DNA of 64,000 nucleotides from Neofusicoccum parvum (taxonomy: Eukaryota > Ascomycota > Dothideomycetes > Botryosphaeriales > Botryosphaeriaceae): NCBI GenBank assembly GCA_020912385.1, contig CP087216.1, positions 1 to 64,000 of the forward strand. The letters are read 5' to 3'. The notes under the pieces were generated by a model. The model had not been told where the DNA came from. It saw nothing but the letters and a program-made list of their open reading frames with translations, and did not search any database. A program made the position numbers and the translations under genes. Of the stretch, positions 1 to 11,094 are shown one piece after another. Each line of letters opens with the position of its first letter. The first letter of the stretch is position 1.

Positions 1-26
1 CTCCCTTCACCCTTTTTCTATAAAAA

Positions 27-125
27 CCCTAACCCTAACCCTAACCCTAACCCTAACCCTAACCCTAACCCTAACCCTAACCCTAACCCTAACCCTAACC
101 CTAACCCTAACCCTAACCCTAACCC
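27..125. repeat. Telomere repeat array (CCCTAA)n
   Basis: About 16 uninterrupted copies of CCCTAA, the C-rich strand of the TTAGGG telomere used by most filamentous ascomycetes. The orientation (C-rich strand 5' to 3' at the left) fits a left chromosome end. The outermost 26 bases are not telomeric. Confidence 0.97.
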
Positions 126-215
126 AAATTACTAACCCTCACCCTAATCTAAAATTACTAACCCTCACCCTAATCTAAAATTACTAACCCTCACCCTAGT
201 CTAAAATTATCAACT
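126..215. repeat. Telomere-associated degenerate repeat, outer block
   Basis: Three units of about 26 bp built on AAATTACTAACCCTCACCCTA directly follow the telomere. They are decayed telomere-like repeats. A second block of the same unit lies at about 2158-2285, which matters for the history of this chromosome end. Confidence 0.8.
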
Positions 216-897
216 CTTATTCTACTTTTACTACCTCTATTTCTATTATATCTTTTACTTTCTTTCTATTTAATTTCTTCTCTTTTATACTCTTCTTCTT
301 CTTCTTCTTCTACCTTCCTTTATTTAGTTCTAGTTCTTCTAGTTCTTCTAAAATTCTACTTCTATTTCTAGTTCTAACTTTTAATTCTAGTTACTTCTAC
401 TTCTTTCTAGTTCTTCTAGTTCTTCTAGTTCTTCTAATTTTATTTCTACTTCTACTTCTACTTCTACTTCTACTTCTACTTCTACTTCTACTTCTGGTTT
501 TAACTCTAGTTTTAACTCTAGTTTTAATTCTAGTTCTAGCTTTAATTCTAGTTCTAGTTCTAGTTCTAGTTCTAGTTTTTTTTTAAAATCCATCTTTTAC
601 CTCTTCTATATATATTACTTAATATTCGTATTTAATTCCACTCAATTCTATTTATATAGTAATACTTATCCAGCTATTATTATTTCTAAAATAAACTGGT
701 ACTTACTATTTATTTATTTGTTTATTTATTTATTCATTTATTCTTTTTAAATCCATCTTTCTTATTTATTTCTACCTACTCTTTTTCAACTATTACTTCT
801 TTCTCTATTAGTTCTAAAATTTTACTAGCTCTCTCTACCTACTAGCTAGTCCTATCCATCTATTTCCATTAGCTCTATTACTTTCCTACCCCTCTTC
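216..897. repeat. Pyrimidine-rich low-complexity tract, outer copy
   Basis: Strand-biased TTCTAGTTC and TTCTACTTC microsatellite-like repeats up to about 580, then AT-rich sequence beginning AAAATCCATCTTTTACC at about 586. Open frames here are repeats read on the minus strand and are not genes. The same arrangement recurs at 2330-3130, so this is one half of a tandem duplication. Confidence 0.75.
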
Positions 898-1803
898 CTA
901 CTCCTCTATTAAGCTCTCCACCCTTCCTGTCAGCCATAAAAACTCTCGAGCCAAGTTATTGCTCTCAAGCTCGTCCTTCCTCCATGCCTGTCCAAGATAT
1001 CCTAGTAGTCTATCTTTATCTTCATCTCCATCTCCATCTCCATCTCCATCTCCATCCTCTACCGCTGCCGCCACTGCCGCCGCTACCACTCCTCCTACTA
1101 CTTCCTTCTCTCCTAGCCGTAACAACCACCTCTTCCACACCCTTTGATACCCGTGCTTGATCCCGTACAACGTACCAATCATCACCCCGAAGAACTGGCA
1201 CTCGCTGCCCTGAACCTGCCGCCACCCCTGCCTACCATTACTCTCCCACCTGTTGCAGATTGCCTGTGGTACCCCGCAGCGAAAGCAGCCCGAGTACCTC
1301 TCAAACCTGATTCTTCCCTGCATCTCGCGCCTCTCCCCATCTGCCTGCCTACCCCGCTCTGTTGGACAGTGGCTAACACTGTGCTGGTCTTCCCTACCCG
1401 CTGCCTTGCACACTAAACACACCCTCTTCCACCTCTGCAGCTTTCTCTGAAGCAGTTCTGCATCTGTATACACCTATTATGTCTGCCTGGCCTGCCTTAC
1501 CCTTATTCCTACCTGCTGCTGCTGCTGCTGCCTTCGAAACTCCTACCTGTCTAATTCTCTTTATTACGTACTCTGCTCTTCCTTCCAACTTCCCTGCCGA
1601 CTTTCCTGCTGATTTTCCTGCTGTATTCTCTACTGCTCTTCTTGCTACGTCCTCTGCTGCTCTCTTTACTACTGCTCCTACTACTACTGCTGCTTTCTTT
1701 ACTGCTCCCTTTGCTGCTACTGCTCCTACTGCCACTACTGCTTTCTTTACTACTCCCTTTGCTGCGTCCTCTCCTGCTCTCTTTGCTGCTGCTGCTGCTC
1801 CCT

Positions 1804-1835
<32 letters not shown>

Positions 1836-2150
1836 AGTAGTGCTCCCTCTGCTGCTACTGCTACTGGTGCTCCCTCTACTGCTCCCTCTGCTACTCCCTC
1901 TACTACGTCCTCTCCTACTCCCTTTCCTACTGTAGTTGCTGCTGCTCCCTCTGCTACATCCTCTCCTACTCCCTTTGCTATTACTGCTGCTAGTGCTTCC
2001 TCTACTACTAGTCCTGCTGCTATCCTAGCTGCTACTACTACCATCGTTGCCCTAAGCTGCTGCCAGTCCTACTACTATCCTGGCTACTACTACTACTACT
2101 GCTGCCGCTGCTGCCGCCACTGCTGCCACCGCCACTACCACCACTACCAC
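898..2150 (-). pseudogene. Duplicated 3' end of telomere-linked RecQ helicase, outer fragment
   Basis: This is a second copy of the C-terminal part of the helicase gene at 3131-8756. The reading frame from 1473 down to 898 encodes the cysteine-rich tail: CLVC...H...C, then CFRCGVPQAICNRW, then an acidic/aspartate run and the ending LAREFLWLTGRVESL. Upstream of 1473 the Q-rich region carries TAA and TAG where the other copy has CAA and CAG. No helicase motor domain is present. The fragment ends at about 2150 in a block of degenerate telomere repeat. In the overlapping tail this copy is intact where the inner copy has a nonsense codon at 3428-3430. It is a truncated non-functional fragment. Confidence 0.8.
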
Positions 2151-2157
2151 TATATAC

Positions 2158-2285
2158 ATCACCCTCACTCTACTCAAAATTACTAACCCTCACCCTACTC
2201 AAAATTACTAACCCTTACCCTACTTAAAATTGCTAACCCTCATCCTACTTAAAATTACTATCCCTCACCCTACTCTTACTAACTG
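2158..2285. repeat. Internal telomere-associated repeat block
   Basis: Five or so degenerate units of the type AAAATTACTAACCCTCACCCTACT, matching the block just inside the real telomere. It sits between the truncated outer helicase fragment and the inner pyrimidine tract, and so marks the junction of two tandem chromosome-end modules. Confidence 0.75.
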
Positions 2286-2329
2286 TTAAAAACTCCTATA
2301 TTAAATTATTACTCTCTACTTTTAAATCT

Positions 2330-3130
2330 ATTATTCTTCTTCTAGTTCTTTTAGTTCTAGTTTTAGTTCTACCTCTAGTTTTAACTCTAGTTCTAGTTCT
2401 AGTTCTAGTTCTAGTTCTAGTTCTAGTTCTAGTTCTAGTTCTAGTCTTAGTTTCTAATTCTAGTTTTAGTTCTAGTTCTTCTAATTCTAGTTCTACTTCT
2501 TCTAGTTCCTTCTAGTTTTTTTTTTTTTTTTTTTTTTTTTCTTTTTTAATTCTTCTAGTTCTTCTAGTTCCTTTAGTTCTACCTCTAGTTCTAGTCTTAA
2601 TTTCTAATTCTAGTTTTAGTTTTAGTCCTTCTAATTCTTTTTTAATTCTTTTAGTTCTTCTAGTTCTTTTAATTCTAGTTCTACTTCTTCTAGTCCTTCT
2701 AGTTTTTTTTGTTTTTTTTTTTTTTGTTTTTTTTAATTCTTCTAGTTCTTCTAGTTCTTCTAGTTCTTCTAGTTCTTCTAGTTCTTCTAGTTCTTCTAGT
2801 TCTTCTAGTTCTTCTAATTCTACTTCTACTTCTAGTTTTAATTCAAGTTTTAATTCTAGTTCTACCTCTAGTTTCAACTCTAGTTTTAATTCTAGTCCTA
2901 GCTTTAATTCTAGTTCTAGTTCTTTTAAATCCATCTTTCACCTCTTTTATATATCACTTTATATCTGTATTCAATTCCATTTAATTCTACTCATATAGTA
3001 CATCCAGTTATTATTATTCCTAAAAATCTATCTTTCTTGTTTATTCCTACTCTTTTCAACTATTACTCCTCTATTAGTTCCATCTTACTAGCTCTACCTA
3101 CTAGCTAGCCCTATCTATCTATTAGCTTTA
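2330..3130. repeat. Pyrimidine-rich low-complexity tract, inner copy
   Basis: TTCTAGTTC repeats, a poly-T run near 2518-2540 and then AT-rich DNA starting AAATCCATCTTTCACC at about 2927. The order and sequence parallel 216-897. No gene is visible. Confidence 0.75.
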
Positions 3131-6100
3131 TTATCTCCCTACTCCTCTCTCCTCTATTAAGCTCTCCACCCTTCCTATCAGCCATAAAAACTCCCGAGCC
3201 AAGTTATTACTCTCGAGCTCGTCCTTCCTCCATACCTGTCTAAGATATCCTAGCAGTCTATCTTTATCTTCATCTCTATCCTCTACCGCCGCCGCCGCTA
3301 CTCCCGCTCCTACTACTTCCTCTCCTAGCCGTAATAACCACCTCTTCCACACCGTCTTATACCCGTGCTTGATCCCGTATAATATACCAATTATCACCCC
3401 GAAGAACTGGTACTCGCTGCCCTGAACCTACCGCCACCCCTGCCTACCATTACTCTCCCATCTATTGCAGATTGCCTGTGGTACCCCGCAGCGAAAGCAG
3501 CCCGAGTACCTCTCAAACCTGATTCTTCCCTGCATCTCGCGCCTCTCCCCATCCGCCTGCCTACCCCGCTCTGTTGGACAGTGGCTGACGCTGTGCTGGT
3601 CTTCCCTACCTGCTGCCTTACATACTAAACATACCCCCTTCCACCTCTGCAGCTTTCTCTGAAGTAGTTCTGCATCTGCATACACCTGTTGTGTCTGCCT
3701 GGCCTGCCTTGCCCTTATTCCTACCTGCTGCTGCTGCTGCCTTTAAAACTCCTGCCTGTCTGATTCTCTTTGTTGCGCATTCTGCTCTTCCTCCTGCTGT
3801 CTTTCCTGCTGACTTTCCTGCCGACTTTCCCGCTGATTTTCCTGCTGCTTCTCTCTTTGCTGCTGTCGTATCCTCTGCTGCTGCTCTCTTTGCTGCTGAT
3901 TTTCCTGCTGCCGCATCCTCTACTGCTGCTCTCTTTGCTGCTGCTCCCTCCACTGCTGCCCCTGCTGCCGCTGCTGGTACTGGTCTACCCTCTGTTCTTC
4001 CTCTACCTCCCTGTCTACCTCTTCCACCTCATCTACCTCTTCCACCTCATCTACCTCCTCTACCTCCTCCTCCTCATTATTATCATTATTATCATCATCC
4101 GTGATCTCTCGCCTAGACTCCCTGCTCCTTCTACAAAAATCACACTTTTCTTCCCCCTCCTCCTGCCTGCATTCTATCCGCCTAAAACTACCATCTAAAA
4201 ACTCGTCCATCACCGTTCTCCTACACAGTCCCCCATCTAGATACTGCCTTACCAGCCGGTCATCGCTCTTCTCCCCCCCCTGAACCATCACTGCTCTGCT
4301 GGCCAGTCCATCCCTTCCCGCCCTGCCGCTCTCCTGCGCGTAGTCCAGAAAATCCCGCGGCTCATCCGTGTGGATGATGAGCCTGATGCCTGGAATGTCA
4401 ATCCCCATGCCCAGCGCGCTGGTGGCCACCACTACACGCACCACTCCCGCCTTGAAGTCCTCTAGCACCTCCTTCTTCCTAGCTTCTGATATCTTGCTGT
4501 AAAATGCCTCGCACTGGAACAGCCCTGCGTCCACCAAGCTCTTCACCCTGGTCACTGTGTTGCAGTAGATGACCACCTTTCCTTCTACCGTTGCCTGTAG
4601 TTCCTCTTCCACCATCTCTTCTATTTTCCTATTCTGCGCCTCCTTCCCTCCTTGTCTTCCTCGCCATCCTCCCCCTCTCCCTCCTCCCCCTCCTCCCCCC
4701 TCCTCTCCCTCCTCTCCCTCCTCTCCCTCCTCCATTCTCCACCTCCACCTCCAACTCCACCCCCACCACCTGGTAGCTGATGTTTCTGCGGGTAGTAACC
4801 GCCCTGAACACCACCACCTCGGCCGCAGTCCAGCCCATCCTGCGCCACAGCTCAGCCTCTTTGCTGGGTGGTAGCGTTGCTGTGAGCAGAACCATCTGCG
4901 TTTCTGCCGCCATAAGCTTCCCCAGCTGCTGCAGCTGCTTACGGAAGTCCACCTGGTCGTTCAGCACCACGTGGCACTCGTCGATGATGATCCTGTCCAG
5001 CTGCCTCATCGCCCTGAGCCGGTTTAAAAACGTCATGAACTCGTCGCTCAGTGCTGCCTCTGGCGTGACCAGCACGATGGACTCCGCGTCTGGTGGCCGC
5101 CTCGCCTCCTATTCTGCACAGCTAATGCCCAGCTTGCTGCAGCGCTCTTTCATGTCCGCTCGCAGCGCGATGAGTGGTACTACCACTACCGTCGTTCCTC
5201 CTGGCTCCGTCCAAGCTGGCAGCATGAACAAGATGCTTTTCCCAGCTCCGGTTGGCATCACTGCCACCACCGGGCTCACTCCAGCCTAGATGGCGGTCAC
5301 TGCCTCTTCCTAGACGCTGCGGAACTCGGCTTTCTTTCCCATCAACCTTTGCAGCTGCTCCTTCGCGTTGGCCCTCTTCAGCCTCGCCCAGCGGTCTAGC
5401 CGCTCCTCGTCCGCGTCGTCCTCAAACGGGCAGCGCTTTCTCTTCCTAGAAGCCGGTTCCTGGCTTTTAAATGCCGACTAGAAGCCTAAGAAGCGGTGCT
5501 AGTCGGTGCTGGAAGCGCGGAACAGCAGCCTCTTCTCCGCCACCACGCCCGCCTGCTCCATCATCCCACGCGCGTAGATCAAGCCCGCGGTGTGGGATGT
5601 GTGTCCTGCCTAGGCGTCTGCAATGGCTGCTGCTGCCCGGTCTTCTCCCTCCACCTCCATCTGCTGCTGCTGCTCCTGCTCATTCCCATTCTCTCCTCCC
5701 CCCTCCTCATCTACCCTGAACGCGCTGGAGCCGCGCATGAACCGCCTGCTGATGCCGATGGCGACGTCCCTGTACGCTCTGACCGTCAGCTCCTGGCCTA
5801 AGCCGATCCTGCTCTCCTTCTTCATCGCCTCCCTCATGCGCTCCGTCGTCCACCTCTTCTCCCCCGCCTCCGCCGGCCACATGTGGGCCGAGATCTGCTG
5901 GCTCCCACCTCGCACCGCTGCCAGCATGCGCTGGTGGAATGGCAAGACTAGCCACAGATACCACACCACCAGCTCCCCCACCTCCCTGGGCAGATACCTG
6001 TGGATCACCTTGACATCCCCGGACATGGCGTAGCCCTTGTGGTAGCGCGTGACGAACACGACTAGCCCGTCCTCTACGAAGATGTTGCGGTGCCCTCCCT

Positions 6101-8756
6101 TGGCCGTGTTGCTGTGCCTGATGCTGAGAATCTCCGGCCCTCTCGCCGGCTGCCCACCGGTGATGTGCATCAGCAGCAGCAGCTTCTCCCTGAACTCGGC
6201 CACCTGCGCTGCATATGCATCCACCGCCTGCCTGCTGATGCCTGAGCTCGTGTTTTTCCTGGTGAACCTCTTCCTCACAGCAGTGATTCCCATGATCCTG
6301 TTGAACAGCCAAGTGTTCCCGTCTGCTAGCAGCCTGGTGCGCTGGTCCCGCAGAAAGCTCCACCCTCTGCGCTCCTCGGCTGGGTTGTCCCTGATGGAAT
6401 GCCACGGCACTGCTGGCACGTCCATTTCCCCATGCTCTTTCTTGTGGCTGCTGTGGCCGCCAAACAGCAGCTCCTAGAGCAGCAGCTGGCGACTGTCGTT
6501 CAGCAAGCCGTGCACCATGCCCCTGAACTTGGCCATGGTGAACTGGATGCCCTGGTACAGCAGCTGCTCCCGCCCATTCCATCCCACATGGCCCTTGGTG
6601 GTGGTGTTGTAGTGGATCTTCATCCCATAAGTGCGCAGATCCAGTATCCACTGCATGGGACTGTGGCTGCCTCGGATCATGAAGCTGTCCATCATCTTGG
6701 TCACCAGCTCCAAGCAGCTCATCTTCATCTGGCTGCGCTGGCTGCGCTGGCTGCGCTGGCTGCGCTTGCTGCGCCCACTGCTGTCCCTGGCGCTGCCCTG
6801 GCCGCTGTTCCTGCTGCTGCCCTGGCCGCTGCTGGTCCTGCTGCTGGCGCTGTCCTGGCCACTGCTGCTCTGGCCGGCGCTGCTCTGGCTGCTGCTGCTC
6901 CTGCCGCCCTGGCTGCGCCCGCTGCGCCCACTGCTGTCCCTGGCGCTGCCCTGGCCGCTGTTCCTGCTGCTGTCCTGGCCACTGCTGCTCTGGCCGGCGC
7001 TGCCCTGGCCGGCGCTGCCCTGGCCGGCGCTGCTCCTGCTGCCCTGGCTGCTGCTGCTGCTCCTGCCGCCCTGGCTGCGGCTGCTGCTACTGCTGCTGCC
7101 AGCATCGCCTCCACCATAACCGCCAGCGCCGTCCTCCTCCTCCTCCTCCTCCTCCTCCTCCTCCTCCTCCTCCTCCTCCTCCTCCTCCTCCTCAAAGTCC
7201 CATGCGCTGCCCCCACTGCTGAACTCCTCCCCACCATCCTCCTCCCCTTCTGCTGCTGCTGCTGCTGCTGCTGGACCCACCATCTCCAGCGCCTTCTGCA
7301 CCACCATGAAGCGCCCCACCTTGATGATGGCCGACAGAATCGCAGTGTACAGACCCGGCTCCCTCCAGCCGGTGGGCGTGACCCCCTGCACCGCCAGAGC
7401 GCAGACCAGAGCGCTGTCGTACTCGCGCTGCGTGATCCTCTGGTTCAGCAGTTCAATGCAAAAGTCCAAGCACGCCTTCTGGATCCCGGACAGCTTTGGT
7501 GGCAGCTGCTGCTGCTGCTGCTCTTCTGAATCAGCTCCTTCTTCTTCATTATCATCATTATCACTTCTTCCTCCCTCTTCTTCCTCGCTTCCTTCATCTC
7601 TTCCTCCCCCTTCTTCTTGCTTTGCAGCTTGCTCCGCCTCCTCCATCAGCCTAGTGAACGCCCTGGACTGCCTGCGGGTGAACCTGTACTCTGGGCTTCT
7701 CCAGTCATGCTCTTCCTGCTGCTGCCCCTGCTGCTGCTGCCGCTGCTGCTGCGTCCTGACGAAGAACATCAGCACCTGCTTCCACGCCCTCGACCTGTCC
7801 GCGACCGCGTTTTCCTCCATGTACGGCTGCAGCGGGTGGTACCGGTTCTGGTGCTTCTCCGTCCTCATCAGCTCCATGCGGATGAATATGCCGACCTGCT
7901 GGGTTACCGCCTGCTGGCCGATGCGCGCAACGTCGTCCATGGCTTTCCAGATGGCCGCCGCCACCGGCTCCTCCTCCTCCTCTGGCCTGTCCGGGTTGGC
8001 GTTGGGCTCCTCAACCGACGCTAGCAGATCGTCGCGGTCCAGCCGCGCCAGATACGGCAGCCACTGCGTCCTGTCCAGCCACGGGCTGACCTCGTCCTTC
8101 TCCCCGTCCTCGATGGTGGCCCGCGCCCGCTTCTCCAGCTCCTCCCAGTTCCGGTTCGCCTTGTTCCACGCCTGCTGCCACAGCTGCTCTCCGCCCTGCT
8201 GGCCTGGGTCTACCTGCTCTTCCTGCTCTTCCCGCTCTTCCTGCGCTTCTTCTGGCTGGCACACTTCAAAGTACTGCGAGCCGTGGAAGGTGGGGAAGAA
8301 GCGCTGGCAGCGGACCTGTTTCACCGCTTCTTGAAGCCTCTTGTCCAACCCTTCTTCAGTCCTCCTACTCAGCCGGCCTCTGCTTCCCCCTCCAACTGAC
8401 CATCCATGCTCGACGCGCTAGTGCTTCTTCATCGTCATCTTATCCCCCTTGGTGTCCCTGCAGATATACCGGCAGTTGCCGGGGTCCTTCTGGCACAGCA
8501 GTCCATCTTCGAACAGTGGGAGCTCGGCGACGGGCCGCTCCACCCGGGCCGGCACCTCTAGCTCGCTGGGAAACATGATCAAGCCGTGCCATCCTCCGCT
8601 GACCTCGCCGCTGATGAGTTCCGCCTGCTTCCGGCCCATCCGGTGGTGTTTCCCCTGCAAGTGGCCTTCCACCTGGTCCGGCCAGACCGCGTGCCGGCAC
8701 TCCCTGCAGATCACGAGCCGGTATTCCGCCTGGTGATGAAAGTAAGCTGTCGCCAT
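3131..8756 (-). pseudogene. Telomere-linked RecQ helicase, broken
   Basis: The gene reads on the minus strand in one frame from ATG 8756 to about 4630, with no intron needed. The N-terminus has paired zinc-finger-like motifs (ICRECRHAVW..H...HH and a second C/H pair before VEHGW), as in fungal OrsD/DUF3505 regions. A long Q/E-rich centre follows. The motor has Walker A PTGAGKS near 5240, DECH near 4975 and the motif VI-like QESGRAGRDG near 4310. The tail has a Q-rich linker and a cysteine-rich domain. It is broken by in-frame TAG at 8420, 6476, 5612, 5501, 5480, 5312, 5288 and 5111 (first base, minus strand). A frameshift lies in the G-rich tract 4630-4735, and further stops lie at 3922, about 3741 and 3430. 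All eight TAGs in the main frame fit CAG or TGG changed by C-to-T/G-to-A, as RIP produces. Such helicases lie beside telomeres in many fungi. This copy cannot make full-length protein. Confidence 0.88.
7132..7193. repeat. (TCC)n microsatellite inside the helicase gene
   Basis: About 20 uninterrupted TCC triplets, read as a run of glutamates on the minus strand in the disordered central region of the helicase. It is flanked by CTG/CAG-rich repeats encoding Q/S-rich sequence. Confidence 0.9.
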
Positions 8757-9197
8757 TTGGTGCGCTAGTTAGTATTTTGCCTGGCCGATGCTGAAAGTTG
8801 CTGGAGAGAGAATAGTGCTGGTGTAAGAAAGCTCGTAAATGCTACTACTACTACTACTACTACTGCTGCTACGCTGCTGCCGCCGCCGCCGCACGGATCA
8901 CCCTTACCCCATCAAAAAACCTCAACCCTAACCCTACTCTTACCCCAAGTGGCTGGTTTTCTCACGACGCAGCGGTCGGATTTTAAGGTGGCTCATATAA
9001 AAAGTGGTCGCAGAGCCACGCTTGGAAATCTGACCGAGTGTAGACTCGATCCGAGCACCTCGCTCCAAATCCAGTGCGGTAAATCCAGTGCGGTGCGCGT
9101 CCAGCCCACCCGACGATTCTTTCCCACACAATCTAAATCCAGCGCGGTCGCGCTGGATTTGCGTCTTTCGGTTAGGAATAGACTAGGTCCTGCGTTA
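8757..9197. other. Helicase upstream region and subtelomere/TE boundary
   Basis: No gene. It holds a CTA/CTG/CCG triplet run (about 8840-8895), a short telomere-like CAACCCTAACCCTA at about 8929-8942 and a GC-normal stretch that is not RIP-eroded. That stretch contains three copies of AAATCCAGYGCGGT. At about 9198 the composition switches abruptly to an AT-rich decayed LINE. Confidence 0.6.
9067..9160. repeat. AAATCCAGYGCGGT repeats, one forming a perfect palindrome
   Basis: AAATCCAGTGCGGT occurs twice back to back at 9067-9080 and 9081-9094. A third copy with CGCGGT starts at 9135. The third is followed by its own inverse, giving 12-bp perfect arms at 9135-9146 and 9149-9160 around a 2-base centre. 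Function unknown. Confidence 0.85.
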
Positions 9198-10697
9198 TAA
9201 CAACCCCTCTAAGATAGAAATCCTCGTAAACTAGTTCTTTCCTCCTCCTAAAGCCGCTGATCTCTCCGATATTAATAGAACTATCTATCTAGAACTGGTA
9301 GAAATAGTCTAGGATCTTACCTAGGAATAAATCCTTAATGCTATCAAGCGGCTTCCCCCCGATAAGGCGCCAGGCCTAGATAAAATAGTTAATAGATTCC
9401 TAAAATAGTATACGCATACACTAGTAAAGCCCCTTATTAATGTCTTCTAGGGATACCTTATACTATCCTACTACCCTAGACAGTTCAAGTGCTCAACCAC
9501 CGTTGTCCTAAAGAAGCCATAAAGAGAAGACTATACTAAAGCTAAGATATATAGACTAATTACCCTACTTAATACGCTTGGTAAACTACTTGAGAAAATC
9601 GTAGCGGATAGGATCTCCTAGGCAACTAAGATACATAGCCTACTCCCTAACCTATAAATAGGTATAAGAAGAAATAGATCTACTATAATAGTACTTAACC
9701 TCCTAACGGAACAAATCCATACAGTCTAGGCATAGAACTAAGGACTGGTAGTATTAGTACTTAGCCTGGACATAATAGGGGCATACGACTAGGTCTCCTA
9801 CAAGAGGCTCCTCTATAATATTAGAATAGTAAGGCTACTAGTCTAGATAGAGAGATTCACCCGCTCCTTTCTATAGAACCGCACTATATAATTATCCTTT
9901 AGAGACTTTACCAGCCCGCTAATTAAAACCTCAAATAGTATCCTATAGAGATTCTTATTATCTCTAATTCTCTATCTCTTCTTCGCCTCCAACCTTCTCA
10001 CCAAGCTACGCAGGGGCAGCACATTTCCCCTAGGATTCATTAATAACACCAACATCCTTACATTTAGCAGATCTACAGAGCAAAACTATAAAACGCTAGA
10101 GGAAGCGAATAAAATATGCATATAATAGGCGGTAACCCACGGATTAATATTTATACTCGATAAGTACCACCTTACTTACTTCATAAGAAGGCCAAAGAAA
10201 TTCAATATAAATGCAAAAATCCGCATCCTAGGATTTAGAGGAAAGCCGGAACCAACAGTAAAGATCCTAGGAATTCACGTAGATAGCAAACTACGATAGG
10301 GACCCTATATAAAGGAAACTACTATAAAGGCTACTAAATAGTATACCTCTCTATCCAGGCTTATAGCATCCACCTAGGGGGCCTCTTTCGCGAAAGCTCA
10401 ACATATCTACATAGTAGTAGTCAGGCCAGTCCTCACCTACGGCTGTAGGGTATGGCATACCCTAGAGGGAACCCTAGGATGGCGTAAAACAGCAAGTAAA
10501 CCACTAGAAAAGATCTAGAATACGTGCCTCCGCAATATCTCTAGAGCGTATAAATCCACTAATACTAAAGTCCTAGAATATAAAACAGGAATCCCTCCTC
10601 TCCCACTATATCTAGATGAACTTACCCTCACCTAGGCACTCCGCGTAAAGGAGAATCTGGTAGCTAAAGTAATAGAGAGGATATACTAGGACATTAA
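9198..10697 (+). mobile_element. LINE 1 (Tad-like non-LTR element), RIP-eroded, left part
   Basis: Read on the plus strand with many TAG codons, the sequence still gives a reverse transcriptase: AIKRLPPDKAPGLDK near 9340, then TVVLKKP, RLITLLNTLGKLLEK, a decayed polymerase box GFINNTN near 10040 (expected F-V-D-D), then GFRGKPEPTVKILGIHVD. Expected Trp and Gln codons are replaced by TAG and Asp by Asn, consistent with RIP on both strands. The 5' end is missing: the element starts abruptly at about 9198. It continues after the nested gypsy copy 1 at 16940. It was probably autonomous once and is now dead. Confidence 0.85.
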
Positions 10698-11046
10698 TGT
10701 GACGATTCAGACCGTCAACTTCTCTTTCTCTAGGTAAGAAGGGAGTGCCGGCGCCGAGACCTTCGGCAGGTCGATGGAAACGGGCAGAAGGACCTGTAGA
10801 AAACTAAGCCTAATCGGGCTAAGGCACTTTTCTAAGACAAAGATGTCTAAGACACGGGGTTTGCTAAGAGCAAACGCTTAGCAAAAACGCACTAGAGAGG
10901 GAAGCCTAAGACCGGCTATTTAACTGTCTGGATATATAAGTCCTCCTCTTCTCTTCTTTATTCTTTTTTCCTTTCTCTTTCTTTTCTCTAGCTTAGAAAC
11001 TTTAGTCAATTTCGAGAATCTGACTTGTTCTTCTTGAGTCGTGACA
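10698..11046 (+). repeat. 5' LTR of gypsy copy 1
   Basis: Begins TGTGACGATT and ends GTCGTGACA. It contains a TATATAA box (10933-10939), a CT-rich stretch and AGCTTAGAAA (10990-10999), which I take as the transcript start because it is complementary to the primer-binding site. A 66-bp GT...AG-bounded segment (10734-10799) is absent from copy 2. Confidence 0.95.
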
Positions 11047-11048
11047 CT

Positions 11049-11058
11049 TTTCTAAGCT
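11049..11058 (+). other. Probable self-priming primer-binding site
   Basis: TTTCTAAGCT begins two bases after the 5' LTR. It is the exact reverse complement of AGCTTAGAAA at 10990-10999 in the same LTR, about 50 bp downstream of the TATA box. No CCA-complementary TGG, as expected for tRNA priming, is present here. This matches the Tf1/sushi self-priming arrangement. Confidence 0.65.
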
Positions 11059-11094
11059 CTCCCCAATCACTTCGGCTTACTCTTACTCAACCAT

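Noticed and set aside
959..2186. Several S/P/A/L-rich plus-strand frames
   Set aside because: They are translations of triplet-rich DNA opposite the helicase tail.
6399..8334. Long plus-strand frames (376 and 342 codons) opposite the helicase
   Set aside because: They lack motifs and are low-complexity shadows of the minus-strand helicase.
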